Assembly: GCA_009379895.1 (NCBI GenBank) | Contig: WHSW01000005.1 | Coordinates: 1,613 to 54,086, forward strand | Direction: 5' to 3' | Length of the DNA stretch: 52,474 nt | DNA from: Solirubrobacterales bacterium | GTDB taxonomy: Bacteria; Actinomycetota; Thermoleophilia; Solirubrobacterales; 70-9 | Part shown: in pieces, positions 1 to 7,230 of the stretch | Numbering within the stretch: the first letter of the stretch is position 1 | Layout of the letters: the number at the start of each line of letters is the position of its first letter | Notes under the pieces: generated by a model | What the model was told of the DNA's origin: nothing | Database searches by the model: none | Seen by the model: the letters and a program-made list of their open reading frames with translations, nothing else | Made by a program: the position numbers and the translations under genes

Positions 1-202
1 TGAGGAACGGCGAGGCGCCGGTCCGCTCGTCGACCCAGCCGACGACGTCGATCGCGCCGTCGCGGGACTTCTCGACCGCGGGGCGCGGCGTCGACGGCGC
101 GTCGGCCTCCTTCGTCGTGGCCCCGTTGGCGCGCGCGCCATTGCCGCCCTCCCCCGGCTTCGAGGGCTTGCGCAGTCCGGCTGGGAGCGGAAGCTTGGGC
201 AT
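1..202 (-). CDS. qcrB: Cytochrome b subunit of the bc1-type complex, N-terminal fragment (cut by window edge)
   Basis: Only the first 67 codons lie in the window. The ATG is at 202 and the frame runs off position 1. The protein opens with a charged, Lys/Pro/Gly-rich cytoplasmic tail, then reaches the segment VGWVDERTGASPFL, which matches the conserved WVDERTG start of actinobacterial and chloroplast-type cytochrome b before its first membrane helix. In the family this subunit carries two b-type hemes and the quinone sites and passes electrons from menaquinol to the Rieske protein. It starts 11 bases after the stop of the Rieske gene on the same strand, as in other qcrAB operons. The assignment rests on this motif plus the neighbour; the heme ligands are outside the window. 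Confidence 0.8.
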   Translation of the reverse strand, partial: MPKLPLPAGLRKPSKPGEGGNGARANGATTKEADAPSTPRPAVEKSRDGAIDVVGWVDERTGASPFL

Positions 203-213
203 CTAACGACGGC

Positions 214-873
214 TCAAGGGGGCGGGGCGACGGTGAATCGGGGCGGGTAGAGATACTCCCAGATGCCTCCGGTGAACTCGCCTGGGTCGCGGGCGCGAAC
301 GGGCTTCAGGCTGTTGGTCACGCTGTAGCGGGGGCCGATCTCGAGCGTGCCGTCCGTGACCCGGGTCTGGAAGCGGTCGAGCGGACGAACCGGCGGGCCG
401 CCGATCACCTGGCCCTCGAAGCCGTAGACGCCGCCGTGGCACGGGCAGATGAAGTTGCCGGCGGCGGGGACGAAGCGCACCGGGCAGCCGAGGTGCACGC
501 ACCGGGTGCTGATCGCGATGAACTCGTTCGGGTCCTCGTCGAGCGTGGTGCTGCCGCGGCGGATGTAGACGGTCGTCTTGCCGACGTCGCCGATCCCGTC
601 GACGATCGTGATCACCGCCTGGCGATAGGTGTCGTCGGTGAAGTCATCGGGCGAGCCGACGCCCTCCCATTGCTCCTCGGGGCGGTCGAAGATCGGCGCG
701 ACCGCGAAGCCGACGACCGGCAGCGCGACGACGGCCAGCGCCGCGCCGCCGAGCGCCTGGCCGCCGAGCGAGAAGGCCATCCGGCGCGTCATCGTCTCGC
801 CCTCGAAATAGCCCGCGGGCTTGGGTTTGTCGGGGGTCTCGCCCCGGGTGGTCTTGTCCGCCGCGTCTGCCAA
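214..873 (-). CDS. qcrA: Rieske [2Fe-2S] iron-sulfur subunit of the cytochrome bc complex
   Basis: A 219-residue membrane-anchored Rieske protein. After a soluble tail containing FEGETMTRR comes a single hydrophobic helix at about residues 35-60, then the extracytoplasmic cluster domain. Both cluster boxes are present: CVHLGC (Cys125 and His127 as ligands, Cys130 for the disulfide) and CPCHGG (Cys143 and His146 as ligands, Cys145 for the disulfide). The protein should accept electrons from menaquinol and hand them to cytochrome c. The start is a TTG at 873; an internal ATG at codon 28 lies too close to the helix to be preferred. Many actinobacterial Rieske proteins have three helices, so this single-helix form is the simpler type. 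It lies 30 bases after an unknown gene and 11 bases before qcrB, so the three are probably co-transcribed. Confidence 0.93.
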   Translation of the reverse strand: MADAADKTTRGETPDKPKPAGYFEGETMTRRMAFSLGGQALGGAALAVVALPVVGFAVAPIFDRPEEQWEGVGSPDDFTDDTYRQAVITIVDGIGDVGKTTVYIRRGSTTLDEDPNEFIAISTRCVHLGCPVRFVPAAGNFICPCHGGVYGFEGQVIGGPPVRPLDRFQTRVTDGTLEIGPRYSVTNSLKPVRARDPGEFTGGIWEYLYPPRFTVAPPP

Positions 874-903
874 GCGTTGAGGAGGTCGCCTACCGGAGGT
901 GCC

Positions 904-1500
904 TTAGGCGCAGTTTATTGAGTCGACGGCCCGGCCAAGCTCGTCGCCGAGCCCGAGCTCGTCGCAGCGTTCGCGAACCGCCTCGCCGAACATCGCCGCC
1001 GCGCTCACATCCCCGGCCCGCAGCGCGCTCTTGCCGCGCTCGTGGCGCCGGTCGGCGCCGGCGCCGACCACCAGCGTCGAGGCCAACCACAGGGCGGAGA
1101 GCTCGCGCGCCGCGCGGTCCGCGCCGCGATCGGGCTCACCGTGGACCTGGGCGGAGAGCGTGATCAGGTCCGAGAGCTCGCGCACCGCGTCGAGGTCGCC
1201 GAGGCGAGCGAGGCGCTCGAGCCCGAGCGCGTAGAGGTAGTCCCCGGCGAGCAGGGCCAGGTCGCGATCCGCGCCGACCACCACCCGGCCGCCCGCGTAG
1301 TGGAGCAGGTAGCCCTCGCGCACCGATTCGACGATCAGCGCGTAGGCGTGCGGCGCCCCGGCGGCCCGTTCGCCCCTCGCGGCGAGCTGCCCGAGGCCGG
1401 GGTCGAGCTGATCGGGCTCGCGGACGTGAGGGCTGATCACGGAGCCCTCGTCGCGAAGCGACGCGGCAAGCTCGCGCAGGGCGTCGGCGGGCTCGGCCAT
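904..1500 (-). CDS. Unknown protein with an isoprenyl-diphosphate-synthase-like segment, first gene of the bc-complex operon
   Basis: This 198-residue, Ala/Leu/Arg-rich, apparently all-helical soluble protein has no signal peptide and no membrane segment. The stretch LLAGDYLYALGLERLARLGD at about residues 84-103 resembles the LxGDYL helix of trans-isoprenyl diphosphate synthases. The two DDxxD metal-binding motifs of active enzymes are not visible and the protein is much shorter than that family, so a prenyltransferase activity is unlikely. The ATG at 1500 has a TAAGCT box eight bases upstream and no Shine-Dalgarno, implying its own leaderless promoter. It precedes qcrA and qcrB, in the place where qcrC often stands in actinobacteria. 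A role in assembly of the complex or in quinone handling is only a guess from position. Confidence 0.6.
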   Translation of the reverse strand: MAEPADALRELAASLRDEGSVISPHVREPDQLDPGLGQLAARGERAAGAPHAYALIVESVREGYLLHYAGGRVVVGADRDLALLAGDYLYALGLERLARLGDLDAVRELSDLITLSAQVHGEPDRGADRAARELSALWLASTLVVGAGADRRHERGKSALRAGDVSAAAMFGEAVRERCDELGLGDELGRAVDSINCA

Positions 1501-1508
1501 GGCCGGCG

Positions 1509-1514
1509 AGCTTA
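1509..1514 (-). promoter_or_regulatory. -10 box (TAAGCT) of a probable leaderless promoter
   Basis: TAAGCT on the minus strand ends eight bases before the ATG at 1500 and no Shine-Dalgarno follows. It would separate transcription of the bc-complex genes from the heme genes upstream. No clear -35 box is seen. Confidence 0.5.
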
Positions 1515-1560
1515 GAGCGTGGTTGGCCCGGCCGCAGCGGCTCGAGCCGCCCTCATCGGC

Positions 1561-2871
1561 TCACTCCTCGAGCGCTGCCGCGAACGCCTCTGCGGCCGCC
1601 TCGCAGGTGCGCTCGATCGCGGCCTCGTCGTGGGCGAGGGAAACGAACCAGGCCTCGAACTGGGAGGCGGGCGGGTAGATGCCGCGGTCGAGAAGCGCGC
1701 GGGCGAAGCGCGCGTACGCGGCGAGGTCGCAGGCGGTCCCGCCGGCGAAGTCGCGCACCGGCTCGGCCGAGAAGAAGGGGGTGACCAGGCCGGGGGCCGA
1801 GGCGACGCGGACCGGGCGGTCGCCCGCGGCGGCGCGCAGGCCGTCGGCCAGGGTCACGGTCAGCTCCGCGAGGCGTCGATACGCCCGCTCGTCGAGCCGA
1901 GCCAGGGTGGCGAGGCCGGCGACGACCGCCAGCGGGTTGCCGCTCAGCGTGCCCGCCTGATAGACGTCCCCGGCCGGGGCGATCAGCGAGAGCAGGTCGC
2001 GGCGGCCACCGTAGGCGGCGGCGGGAAGGCCGCCGCCGAGCACCTTGCCCATGATCGTCAGGTCCGCCTCCACCCCGTAGAGCTCCTGGGCGCCGCCGCG
2101 CGCGACGCGGAAGCCCGAGATCACCTCGTCGAGGATCAGCAGCGCACCGTGCTCGTCGGCCGTGCGGCGCAGCAGCTCGAGGAATCCCGGCTCGGGCTCG
2201 ACCAGGCCCATGTTCGCCGGCAGCGGCTCGGCGAGGATCGCCGCGAGCTCGTGTCTCTCGACCGCCGCCTCGAGCGCCGCGCGGTCGTTCCACGCGATCA
2301 CGATCGTGTCGGCCGCCTGCGCCTCGGTGACCCCCGGGCTCGCCGGGGAGCCGGCGGTCGCCAGGCCGGACCCCGCCTCGGCGAGCAGGCCGTCGACGTG
2401 GCCGTGGTAGGCGCCGGCGAACTTGAGCACCGCGGCCCGTCCGGTCGCCGCGCGCGCGAGGCGGACGGCGCTCATCGTCGCCTCCGTCCCGGAGCTGGTC
2501 ATGCGCATCATCTCCACCGATCCGACGCGGTCGGCGACCACGATCGCGAGCTCGGTCTCGGCCGGCGTCGGGGCGCCGAAGCTCGTCCCGCGCTCGGCCG
2601 CGGCCGTGACCGCGGCGATCACGTCGGGGTGCGCGTGGCCGAGGATCAGCGGCCCCCACGAGCAGACCCAATCGATGTACCGGTTGCCGTCGACGTCGAT
2701 CAGCTCGAAGCCCGCGCCCCGCTCGACGAAGATCGGGTAATCGCGCCCGATCGAGCGCATCGCGCGGACCGGCGAGTTGACCCCGCCGGGGATCAGCCCG
2801 GCGGCGCGCGAGTAGAGGACCTCGGAGGTGCGGGTGTCGAGACCCGAGGTCTTAGACCCCGGCGTGCTCAC
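1561..2871 (-). CDS. hemL: Glutamate-1-semialdehyde 2,1-aminomutase
   Basis: This PLP enzyme converts glutamate-1-semialdehyde to 5-aminolevulinate in the C5 tetrapyrrole pathway. The N-terminal family signature IPGGVNSPVRA is followed by WGPLILGHAHP, the aminotransferase motif LILDEVISGFR, and IMGKVLGGGLPAAAYGG with the Schiff-base lysine at residue 276. LSGNPLAVVAG lies near the end. Length is about 436 residues, usual for HemL. The frame stays open far upstream. I place the start at GTG 2871 because it gives the normal N-terminus, overlaps the end of the preceding gene by 20 bases and leaves no extra domain; the ribosome site there is weak. It is the third gene of hemB-ahbAB-hemL, so early and later tetrapyrrole steps share one transcript. 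Confidence 0.95.
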   Translation of the reverse strand: MSTPGSKTSGLDTRTSEVLYSRAAGLIPGGVNSPVRAMRSIGRDYPIFVERGAGFELIDVDGNRYIDWVCSWGPLILGHAHPDVIAAVTAAAERGTSFGAPTPAETELAIVVADRVGSVEMMRMTSSGTEATMSAVRLARAATGRAAVLKFAGAYHGHVDGLLAEAGSGLATAGSPASPGVTEAQAADTIVIAWNDRAALEAAVERHELAAILAEPLPANMGLVEPEPGFLELLRRTADEHGALLILDEVISGFRVARGGAQELYGVEADLTIMGKVLGGGLPAAAYGGRRDLLSLIAPAGDVYQAGTLSGNPLAVVAGLATLARLDERAYRRLAELTVTLADGLRAAAGDRPVRVASAPGLVTPFFSAEPVRDFAGGTACDLAAYARFARALLDRGIYPPASQFEAWFVSLAHDEAAIERTCEAAAEAFAAALEE

Positions 2872-3994
2872 GTTCCCAGCTCGCGTACTCGTCGGTGAAG
2901 TAGCGCAGCCGGACCTTCTTGTACTCGGTCGAGGAGTACAGGGTGGCGCGATCGTCGCCGTGCAGGTCGTGGTCGGTCGCGATCGAGTCGAGGATCGCGT
3001 CGCACTCCTCCTTCGAGCGCCCGTGGGCCATCGTGAACACCGAGTAGGGCCAGTCCGCGTAGGTCGGCCGCTGGTAGCAATGCGAGATCCCCCGCACGGC
3101 CGCCATCCGCGCGCCGACCTCGAGCACCTGCTCGTCGGGCACCCGCCAGACGCCCATCCCGTTGGCCGAGAAGCCGGCGCGGCGGTGAAAGAGGATCGCC
3201 GCGACCCGGCGCAGGAGCTTGCGGTCGACCATCGCGCGCAGATTCTCGAGCAGCGCATCGGTGCTCATCTCGAGCGTCGCGGCCGCCGCATCGTAGGGCC
3301 GCTCGACGACCTCCATCGGGCCCTGCAGCGCGCGGATCACCGCGATGTCCGCGTCGTCGTACGGCTGCGCCTCGAGCTCGCGCTGCGGCGAGGTGTCGAC
3401 CGCGGCTGAGAGCGCCTCGGTCCCCTTCTCCATCTCGAGGTTCATGTTGATCTTGAACAGCCGCAGGGTCGGCAGCTCGCGGATCGACTCGGCGTCGGTG
3501 AGCCGCTGAAGGACGTCGAGCGTTCCCTGCAACCCGAGGCCCGAGTCGGGTGGGGTGGCGATCGTGAACCAGAGGTTGAACTCGTGCGTGCGCAGGTAGT
3601 TGTGCGAGACGCCCGGGTGCGAGTTGATGATCTTCGCCGCCCGCTGGGGGTGCTCTGCGTCGATGCGGGCCGCGACCAGCATCGAGGAGTAGCCGAGGGC
3701 CCGCGTGTCGAAGATCGGCGTGATCTCGCGGATGATCCGTTCGTCGAGCAGGCGCCGGGTGCGCGCGAGCAGGTCGTCGAGCCCGATCTCGGCCGCGGCG
3801 GCGACCGCGGCGTAGGGCTCGGGCACGAGCCCGAAGCTCGACTGGAGCAGGTTCATGACCCGCTTGTCGGTCTCGTCAAGCGGGATCGCGGCGCCGCCGT
3901 CGCGCGAGCGAACCTTCGGTTGCGCCTCTCTCAGAACAGGCGCCTCAACAGCGGCGCGGCTCGGCTTCGCTTCGCTCCGCCTCACTGCAGCCAT
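2852..3994 (-). CDS. Fused siroheme-decarboxylase-like (AhbA-AhbB) protein with two Lrp/AsnC-type halves
   Basis: The 380-residue protein has two tandem Lrp/AsnC-like halves, roughly residues 40-190 and 213-370. Each begins with a winged-helix segment (DETDKRVMNLLQSSFGLVPEP; DADIAVIRALQGPMEVVERP) followed by an AsnC-type ferredoxin-like domain. This double layout is that of AhbA/AhbB and NirDLGH, which decarboxylate siroheme in alternative heme or heme d1 synthesis. FSANGMGVWRVPD and YQRPTYADWPYSVFTM resemble conserved AhbB stretches. Position between hemB and hemL favours an enzymatic or heme-sensing role over general regulation. Residues 4-24 are encoded by a dispersed 54-bp repeat. The start may be ATG 3994 or GTG 3985; the latter gives a GTGA overlap with the hemB stop. 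Automated annotation may call it an AsnC regulator. Confidence 0.75.
   Translation of the reverse strand: MAAVRRSEAKPSRAAVEAPVLREAQPKVRSRDGGAAIPLDETDKRVMNLLQSSFGLVPEPYAAVAAAAEIGLDDLLARTRRLLDERIIREITPIFDTRALGYSSMLVAARIDAEHPQRAAKIINSHPGVSHNYLRTHEFNLWFTIATPPDSGLGLQGTLDVLQRLTDAESIRELPTLRLFKINMNLEMEKGTEALSAAVDTSPQRELEAQPYDDADIAVIRALQGPMEVVERPYDAAAATLEMSTDALLENLRAMVDRKLLRRVAAILFHRRAGFSANGMGVWRVPDEQVLEVGARMAAVRGISHCYQRPTYADWPYSVFTMAHGRSKEECDAILDSIATDHDLHGDDRATLYSSTEYKKVRLRYFTDEYASWEREHAGV
3931..3984 (-). repeat. 54-bp dispersed repeat beginning at the hemB stop codon and translated in ahbAB
   Basis: Read on the minus strand the element starts with the TGA stop of hemB (3984-3982) and runs 54 bases. 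It matches 24571-24624 at 50 of 54 positions by eye. At the second site it again starts precisely at a stop codon, that of the DUF151 gene. In the other frame it encodes RRSEAKPSRAAVEAP, which forms most of the N-terminal tail of the ahbAB product. Its core contains the palindrome AGGCGCCT. Confidence 0.85.
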
Positions 3995-4953
3995 GCCGCC
4001 GCCTCCTTCGCGTAGTAGGTGAGGATCACGTCGGCGCCAGCTCGGCGGATCGCGGTCAGCGTCTCGAGCGCCGCGGAGCGCTCGTCGATCCAGCCGTTAT
4101 CCGCCGCGGCGCGCAGCATCGAGTACTCGCCCGACACCTGGTAGGCGGCGATCGGCACCTCGACTCGATCGCGAACGCCGCGGATCACGTCGAGATAGGG
4201 CAGCGCCGGCTTGATCATCACCATGTCGGCGCCCTCCTCGATGTCGAGCTCGACCTCGCGCAGCGCCTCGCGCGCGTTGGCGGGGTCCATCTGGTAGCCG
4301 CGCCGGTCGCCGAACTCGGGGGTCGAATCGGCCGCCTCGCGAAACGGCCCGTAGAAGGCCGACGCGTACTTCGCCGAGTAGGCGATGATCGGCGTCTGCG
4401 GATGCCCCTCCTCGTCGAGCTGGAAGCGCACCGCGCCGATCCGGCCGTCCATCATGTCCGAGGGCGCCACCGCGTCGGCGCCGGCCTCGGCGTGTGAGAT
4501 CGCGGTCTTCGCGATCAGCTCGACGCTGATGTCGTTGTCGACCTCCCCGTCGCGGACGAAGCCGCAGTGCCCGTGCGAGGTGTACTCGCAGAGGCAGACG
4601 TCGGTGATCACCGTGAGCTCGGGATGGGCCTCCTTGAGCGCCCGGACCGCGAGCTGGACGACGCCCTCGTCGTCGTAGGCGCCGCTGGCGGTCTCGTCCT
4701 TGGCGGCCGGGATCCCGAACAGGATCACGGCCTCGATCCCGACCGCGAGCAGCTCGGAGGCCTCGGCGACGAGCTCGTTGATCGAGAAGCGGTCGACGCC
4801 AGGCATCGATTCGACCGGCTCGCGGACGCCCTCGCCGGAGACGACGAACAGGGGCTGGACGAGGTGCCGCGGCGAGAGCTCCGTCTCGCGCACGAGGTCG
4901 CGGAGGGCCTTCGTCCGCCGCAGGCGCCGCATGCGCGTTGCGGGGAAGCTCAC
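3982..4953 (-). CDS. hemB: Delta-aminolevulinic acid dehydratase (porphobilinogen synthase)
   Basis: Condenses two 5-aminolevulinate molecules to porphobilinogen in the cytoplasm. The zinc-type metal site DVCLCEYTSHGHCG is intact with three cysteines (120, 122 and 130). Both catalytic lysines are present: Lys195 in IIAYSAKYASAFYGPF and Lys248 in MVMIKPALPYLD. Length of about 323 residues is normal. I choose GTG 4953 over GTG 4959 because a TACAAT box ends seven bases before 4953, the spacing seen at other leaderless starts here; with 4959 only one base would remain. Its stop is the first codon of the 54-bp repeat and overlaps the start of ahbAB by 13 bases (or 4 if GTG 3985 is used). It is the first gene of the heme cluster. 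Confidence 0.96.
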   Translation of the reverse strand: MSFPATRMRRLRRTKALRDLVRETELSPRHLVQPLFVVSGEGVREPVESMPGVDRFSINELVAEASELLAVGIEAVILFGIPAAKDETASGAYDDEGVVQLAVRALKEAHPELTVITDVCLCEYTSHGHCGFVRDGEVDNDISVELIAKTAISHAEAGADAVAPSDMMDGRIGAVRFQLDEEGHPQTPIIAYSAKYASAFYGPFREAADSTPEFGDRRGYQMDPANAREALREVELDIEEGADMVMIKPALPYLDVIRGVRDRVEVPIAAYQVSGEYSMLRAAADNGWIDERSAALETLTAIRRAGADVILTYYAKEAAAWLQ

Positions 4954-4960
4954 ATCCACG

Positions 4961-4966
4961 ATTGTA
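4961..4966 (-). promoter_or_regulatory. -10 box (TACAAT) of hemB
   Basis: A near-consensus TACAAT on the minus strand ends seven bases before GTG 4953. No Shine-Dalgarno intervenes, so the hemB-ahbAB-hemL transcript is probably leaderless at its 5' end. Confidence 0.6.
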
Positions 4967-5008
4967 GGACCCGGCAGCGCGACCGTCGCCCAGGACGCGG
5001 CTCATGGA

Positions 5009-6370
5009 CTAGGCGAAGCGCCGCAGCGCGACGCGTGAGATCACCGCGTAGGCGACGGCGACGGCGAGCAGGTGAACCAGCGCCGTGACCACGTCGGGGC
5101 CGGCGGAGTCGAGCGCGCCCTGCAGCGCGTCGAGCGCCGGGTCGAACGGGAACAGGGCCCTGACCACGCGGATCACGTCGAAGACGCCGCCGCTCACGGT
5201 CCCGCTCGGGACCAGCGAGAGGAAGGCGATCGGCAGCGAGATCATGAACGCGAGCAGCGAGCTGGCGCGCACCTCCCTGGTCAGCGCGCCGATCGCGGCG
5301 CCGAAGGCCGCGAACGCGGCGCCGCCGACCACGATCGCCGCCAGGATCAGCGGCGCTCGGCCCCAGTCGATCGAGACCAGCGGCGTGAGCGCGGCGAGCA
5401 GCAGCAGGGTGACCGCGATCGAGGCCACGATCCCGAGCAGCAGCTTCTCGACCAGCAGGCCGGTGGTGCCAACCAGACCGCGGGTGATTCGCGCGAAGGC
5501 GTTCTCCTCGCGCTCGAGCGCCAGCGAGCCGGCGACCAGCAGCACGGTGACGAACATCAGCGTGACCGCGGCGGCGACCGCGATCGCGAACGTGTCGAGC
5601 TCGGACGTGTTGCCGGCGACGACCTGCTTGTCGACCGAGATCGGCTCGGCGACCGCGCCGAGCAGCGGCAGCGCGAAGTCGAGGTTCTGGCGCGCGAGGT
5701 CGGCGAACCGGGTGACGCGCGCGACCGCCTCGCGCGCGGGGCTGCCGCGCGGGAGCTGGCCACCGACCGCGTGCAGGATCCGCCCCGCCTGCTGGAGCCC
5801 GAGGACGTCGAAGCTGCCGACCACGGGAAGGCTGAACTCACCGCCCTTGATGAGCAGGTCGAGGTAGTTGGCGGCCTCGTCGGAGATCCGCTGGGAGAGG
5901 AGCAGGTTCGCCTCGGTGATCAGCGCCTGGATCCGGTCGTCGACGAGGCTCGCCTTGACCGGGTCGTCCTGGTTGACGAGCACCTCGACCTTCGGCTCCT
6001 GCGGGTTCAGGCTGGCCAGCGAGCGCAGCTTGTCGAGCAGGTCGGGGGGCAGGATCAGGGCGGCGATCACGTCGCCGTCGGTGACCTTCTGCTCGGCCTC
6101 GGCGCGCGAGTCGACATCGACGCACTCGACCCGCGAGCAGAGCTGCTCCCGGGCCTGGGCGGGGTCGATCTCGCCGCTGCCCCCGCTGCCGATCTGAAGC
6201 TGCTCGGTCTCGGGAATCTCGTTCAGGAACGCGACCCTGGGCTTGGAGTTGTCGGCCGAGAGCGCGAAGCCGATCAGGACGCCGAGCGCGACCGGGTAGA
6301 CGATCAGCAGGGCGACGATCAGCGGCGAGCGCCGCAGGATCTGCAGGTCCTTGATCAGCAGCCAGCGCAT
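5009..6370 (-). CDS. ABC-2 type transporter permease
   Basis: A 453-residue membrane protein with the ABC-2 layout. It has an N-terminal cytoplasmic helix and TM1 (ending IVYPVALGVLIGFALS), then a large extracytoplasmic domain at about residues 40-255, then five C-terminal membrane helices beginning with TFAIAVAAAVTLMFVTVLLVAGSLALEREE; the following RITRGLVG is the coupling region. The ATG lies seven bases downstream of the ATPase stop, so the two form one exporter. YhgE/Pip-like and drug or lipid exporters have this shape, but the substrate cannot be read from sequence. It ends 55 bases before the hemB start on the same strand; proximity to heme genes makes heme-intermediate export conceivable but unsupported. 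Confidence 0.85.
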   Translation of the reverse strand: MRWLLIKDLQILRRSPLIVALLIVYPVALGVLIGFALSADNSKPRVAFLNEIPETEQLQIGSGGSGEIDPAQAREQLCSRVECVDVDSRAEAEQKVTDGDVIAALILPPDLLDKLRSLASLNPQEPKVEVLVNQDDPVKASLVDDRIQALITEANLLLSQRISDEAANYLDLLIKGGEFSLPVVGSFDVLGLQQAGRILHAVGGQLPRGSPAREAVARVTRFADLARQNLDFALPLLGAVAEPISVDKQVVAGNTSELDTFAIAVAAAVTLMFVTVLLVAGSLALEREENAFARITRGLVGTTGLLVEKLLLGIVASIAVTLLLLAALTPLVSIDWGRAPLILAAIVVGGAAFAAFGAAIGALTREVRASSLLAFMISLPIAFLSLVPSGTVSGGVFDVIRVVRALFPFDPALDALQGALDSAGPDVVTALVHLLAVAVAYAVISRVALRRFA

Positions 6371-6377
6371 CAGCGCA

Positions 6378-7097
6378 CTAGTGCCCCCGCTCGCGCAGGA
6401 ACGCGACGAAGGCCGACTCGAAGTCGTGCTCGCCGCCGCCGACCGCGGCGTGCAGCTCCGCCGACGTGCCGTCGAAGACCCGCTCGCCGTCGGCGAGTAC
6501 GAGCAGGCGACTGCCGTAGCGCTCCGCCTCGTGCAGGTGGTGGGTCGAGTAGATCACCGTGGTGCCGGCGCCGGCGAGGTCGAGGACGAACTCCCACAGC
6601 CGCGCGCGCTGGCGCGGGTCCAGCCCGGTCGAGGGCTCGTCGAGGAGCAGCACCGCGGGCTCGGAGAGGAGCCCGATCGCGATGTTGACCCGCTGCTGGT
6701 TGCCGCCCGAGAGCGTCGCGACCTGATCGTCGCGGCGCTCGGCCAACCGCGCCTGCTCGAGCATCCGCTCGACCCCGCCCTCGACGTCGGCGACCCGCTC
6801 GAGCCGCGCGAACAGGCGCAGGTTCTCTGCCACCGTGAGCCGGCGGTAGAGCGCCGCGCCCTGCGGCACCCAGCCGACCTCGCCGGGGACCGAGAGCGTC
6901 CCCGCGTCGGCGCCGCGGATCCCGGCGAGGATCGAGAGCAAGGTGGTCTTGCCCGCGCCGTTGGGCCCGATCACCGCCAGCAACTCACCCGCTCGGGCGG
7001 TGAACGAGACGTCGCGCAGGGCCGCGCGACCGTCGAAGCTCTTCGAAAGTCCGCGCGCCTCGATCGCCGCCGCCCCGTCCCGCTCGTGCCCGCTCAC
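6378..7097 (-). CDS. ABC transporter ATP-binding protein
   Basis: A 239-residue ABC ATPase pairing with the ABC-2 permease next to it. Walker A is GPNGAGKTT, the Q-loop is GWVPQGAALY, the signature is LSGGNQQR, and Walker B with its glutamate is AVLLLDEPSTGLDP, followed by the switch histidine in YSTHHLHEAE. This is the usual exporter-type ATPase. The open frame extends 39 codons further upstream, but I take GTG 7097 as start: the added part is Arg/Pro-rich non-protein-like sequence, and a TAGCGT box stands seven bases before 7097. It is transcribed divergently from the YmdB-family gene. The GNQQR variant of the signature occurs in multidrug and sugar ABC ATPases. Confidence 0.93.
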   Translation of the reverse strand: MSGHERDGAAAIEARGLSKSFDGRAALRDVSFTARAGELLAVIGPNGAGKTTLLSILAGIRGADAGTLSVPGEVGWVPQGAALYRRLTVAENLRLFARLERVADVEGGVERMLEQARLAERRDDQVATLSGGNQQRVNIAIGLLSEPAVLLLDEPSTGLDPRQRARLWEFVLDLAGAGTTVIYSTHHLHEAERYGSRLLVLADGERVFDGTSAELHAAVGGGEHDFESAFVAFLRERGH

Positions 7098-7104
7098 CGG
7101 CCGA

Positions 7105-7110
7105 ACGCTA
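7105..7110 (-). promoter_or_regulatory. -10 box (TAGCGT) of the ABC exporter operon
   Basis: TAGCGT on the minus strand ends seven bases before GTG 7097, with no Shine-Dalgarno between. It faces the divergent promoter at 7216-7221. Confidence 0.5.
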
Positions 7111-7193
7111 GATGGTCGACGCCGAGAGCAGCGCTCCATCGGTCGGCGGCCGCCTCGGGCGAGCGGCCCGCGGCCGGCCGCTCGCGGTGACCG

Positions 7194-7230
7194 AGGCTGG
7201 GCCGCGGCGGTCATCTAGGCTGGGCCGCGG
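7194..7230 (+). repeat. 14-bp direct repeat in the divergent promoter region
   Basis: AGGCTGGGCCGCGG occurs at 7194-7207 and again at 7217-7230, 23 bases apart. The second copy covers most of the -10 box and ends at the base before the YmdB-family start codon. It could be a protein-binding site or a small duplication. Confidence 0.5.
7216..7221 (+). promoter_or_regulatory. -10 box (TAGGCT) of the YmdB-family gene
   Basis: TAGGCT ends nine bases before the ATG at 7231 and no Shine-Dalgarno follows, which suggests a leaderless transcript. Confidence 0.55.

Noticed and set aside
5072-6688. 538-codon plus-strand frame opposite the ABC permease
   Set aside because: Its composition (Arg, Gln, Asp, Glu, Gly) is that of an antisense shadow; the permease on the minus strand has a proper membrane topology.
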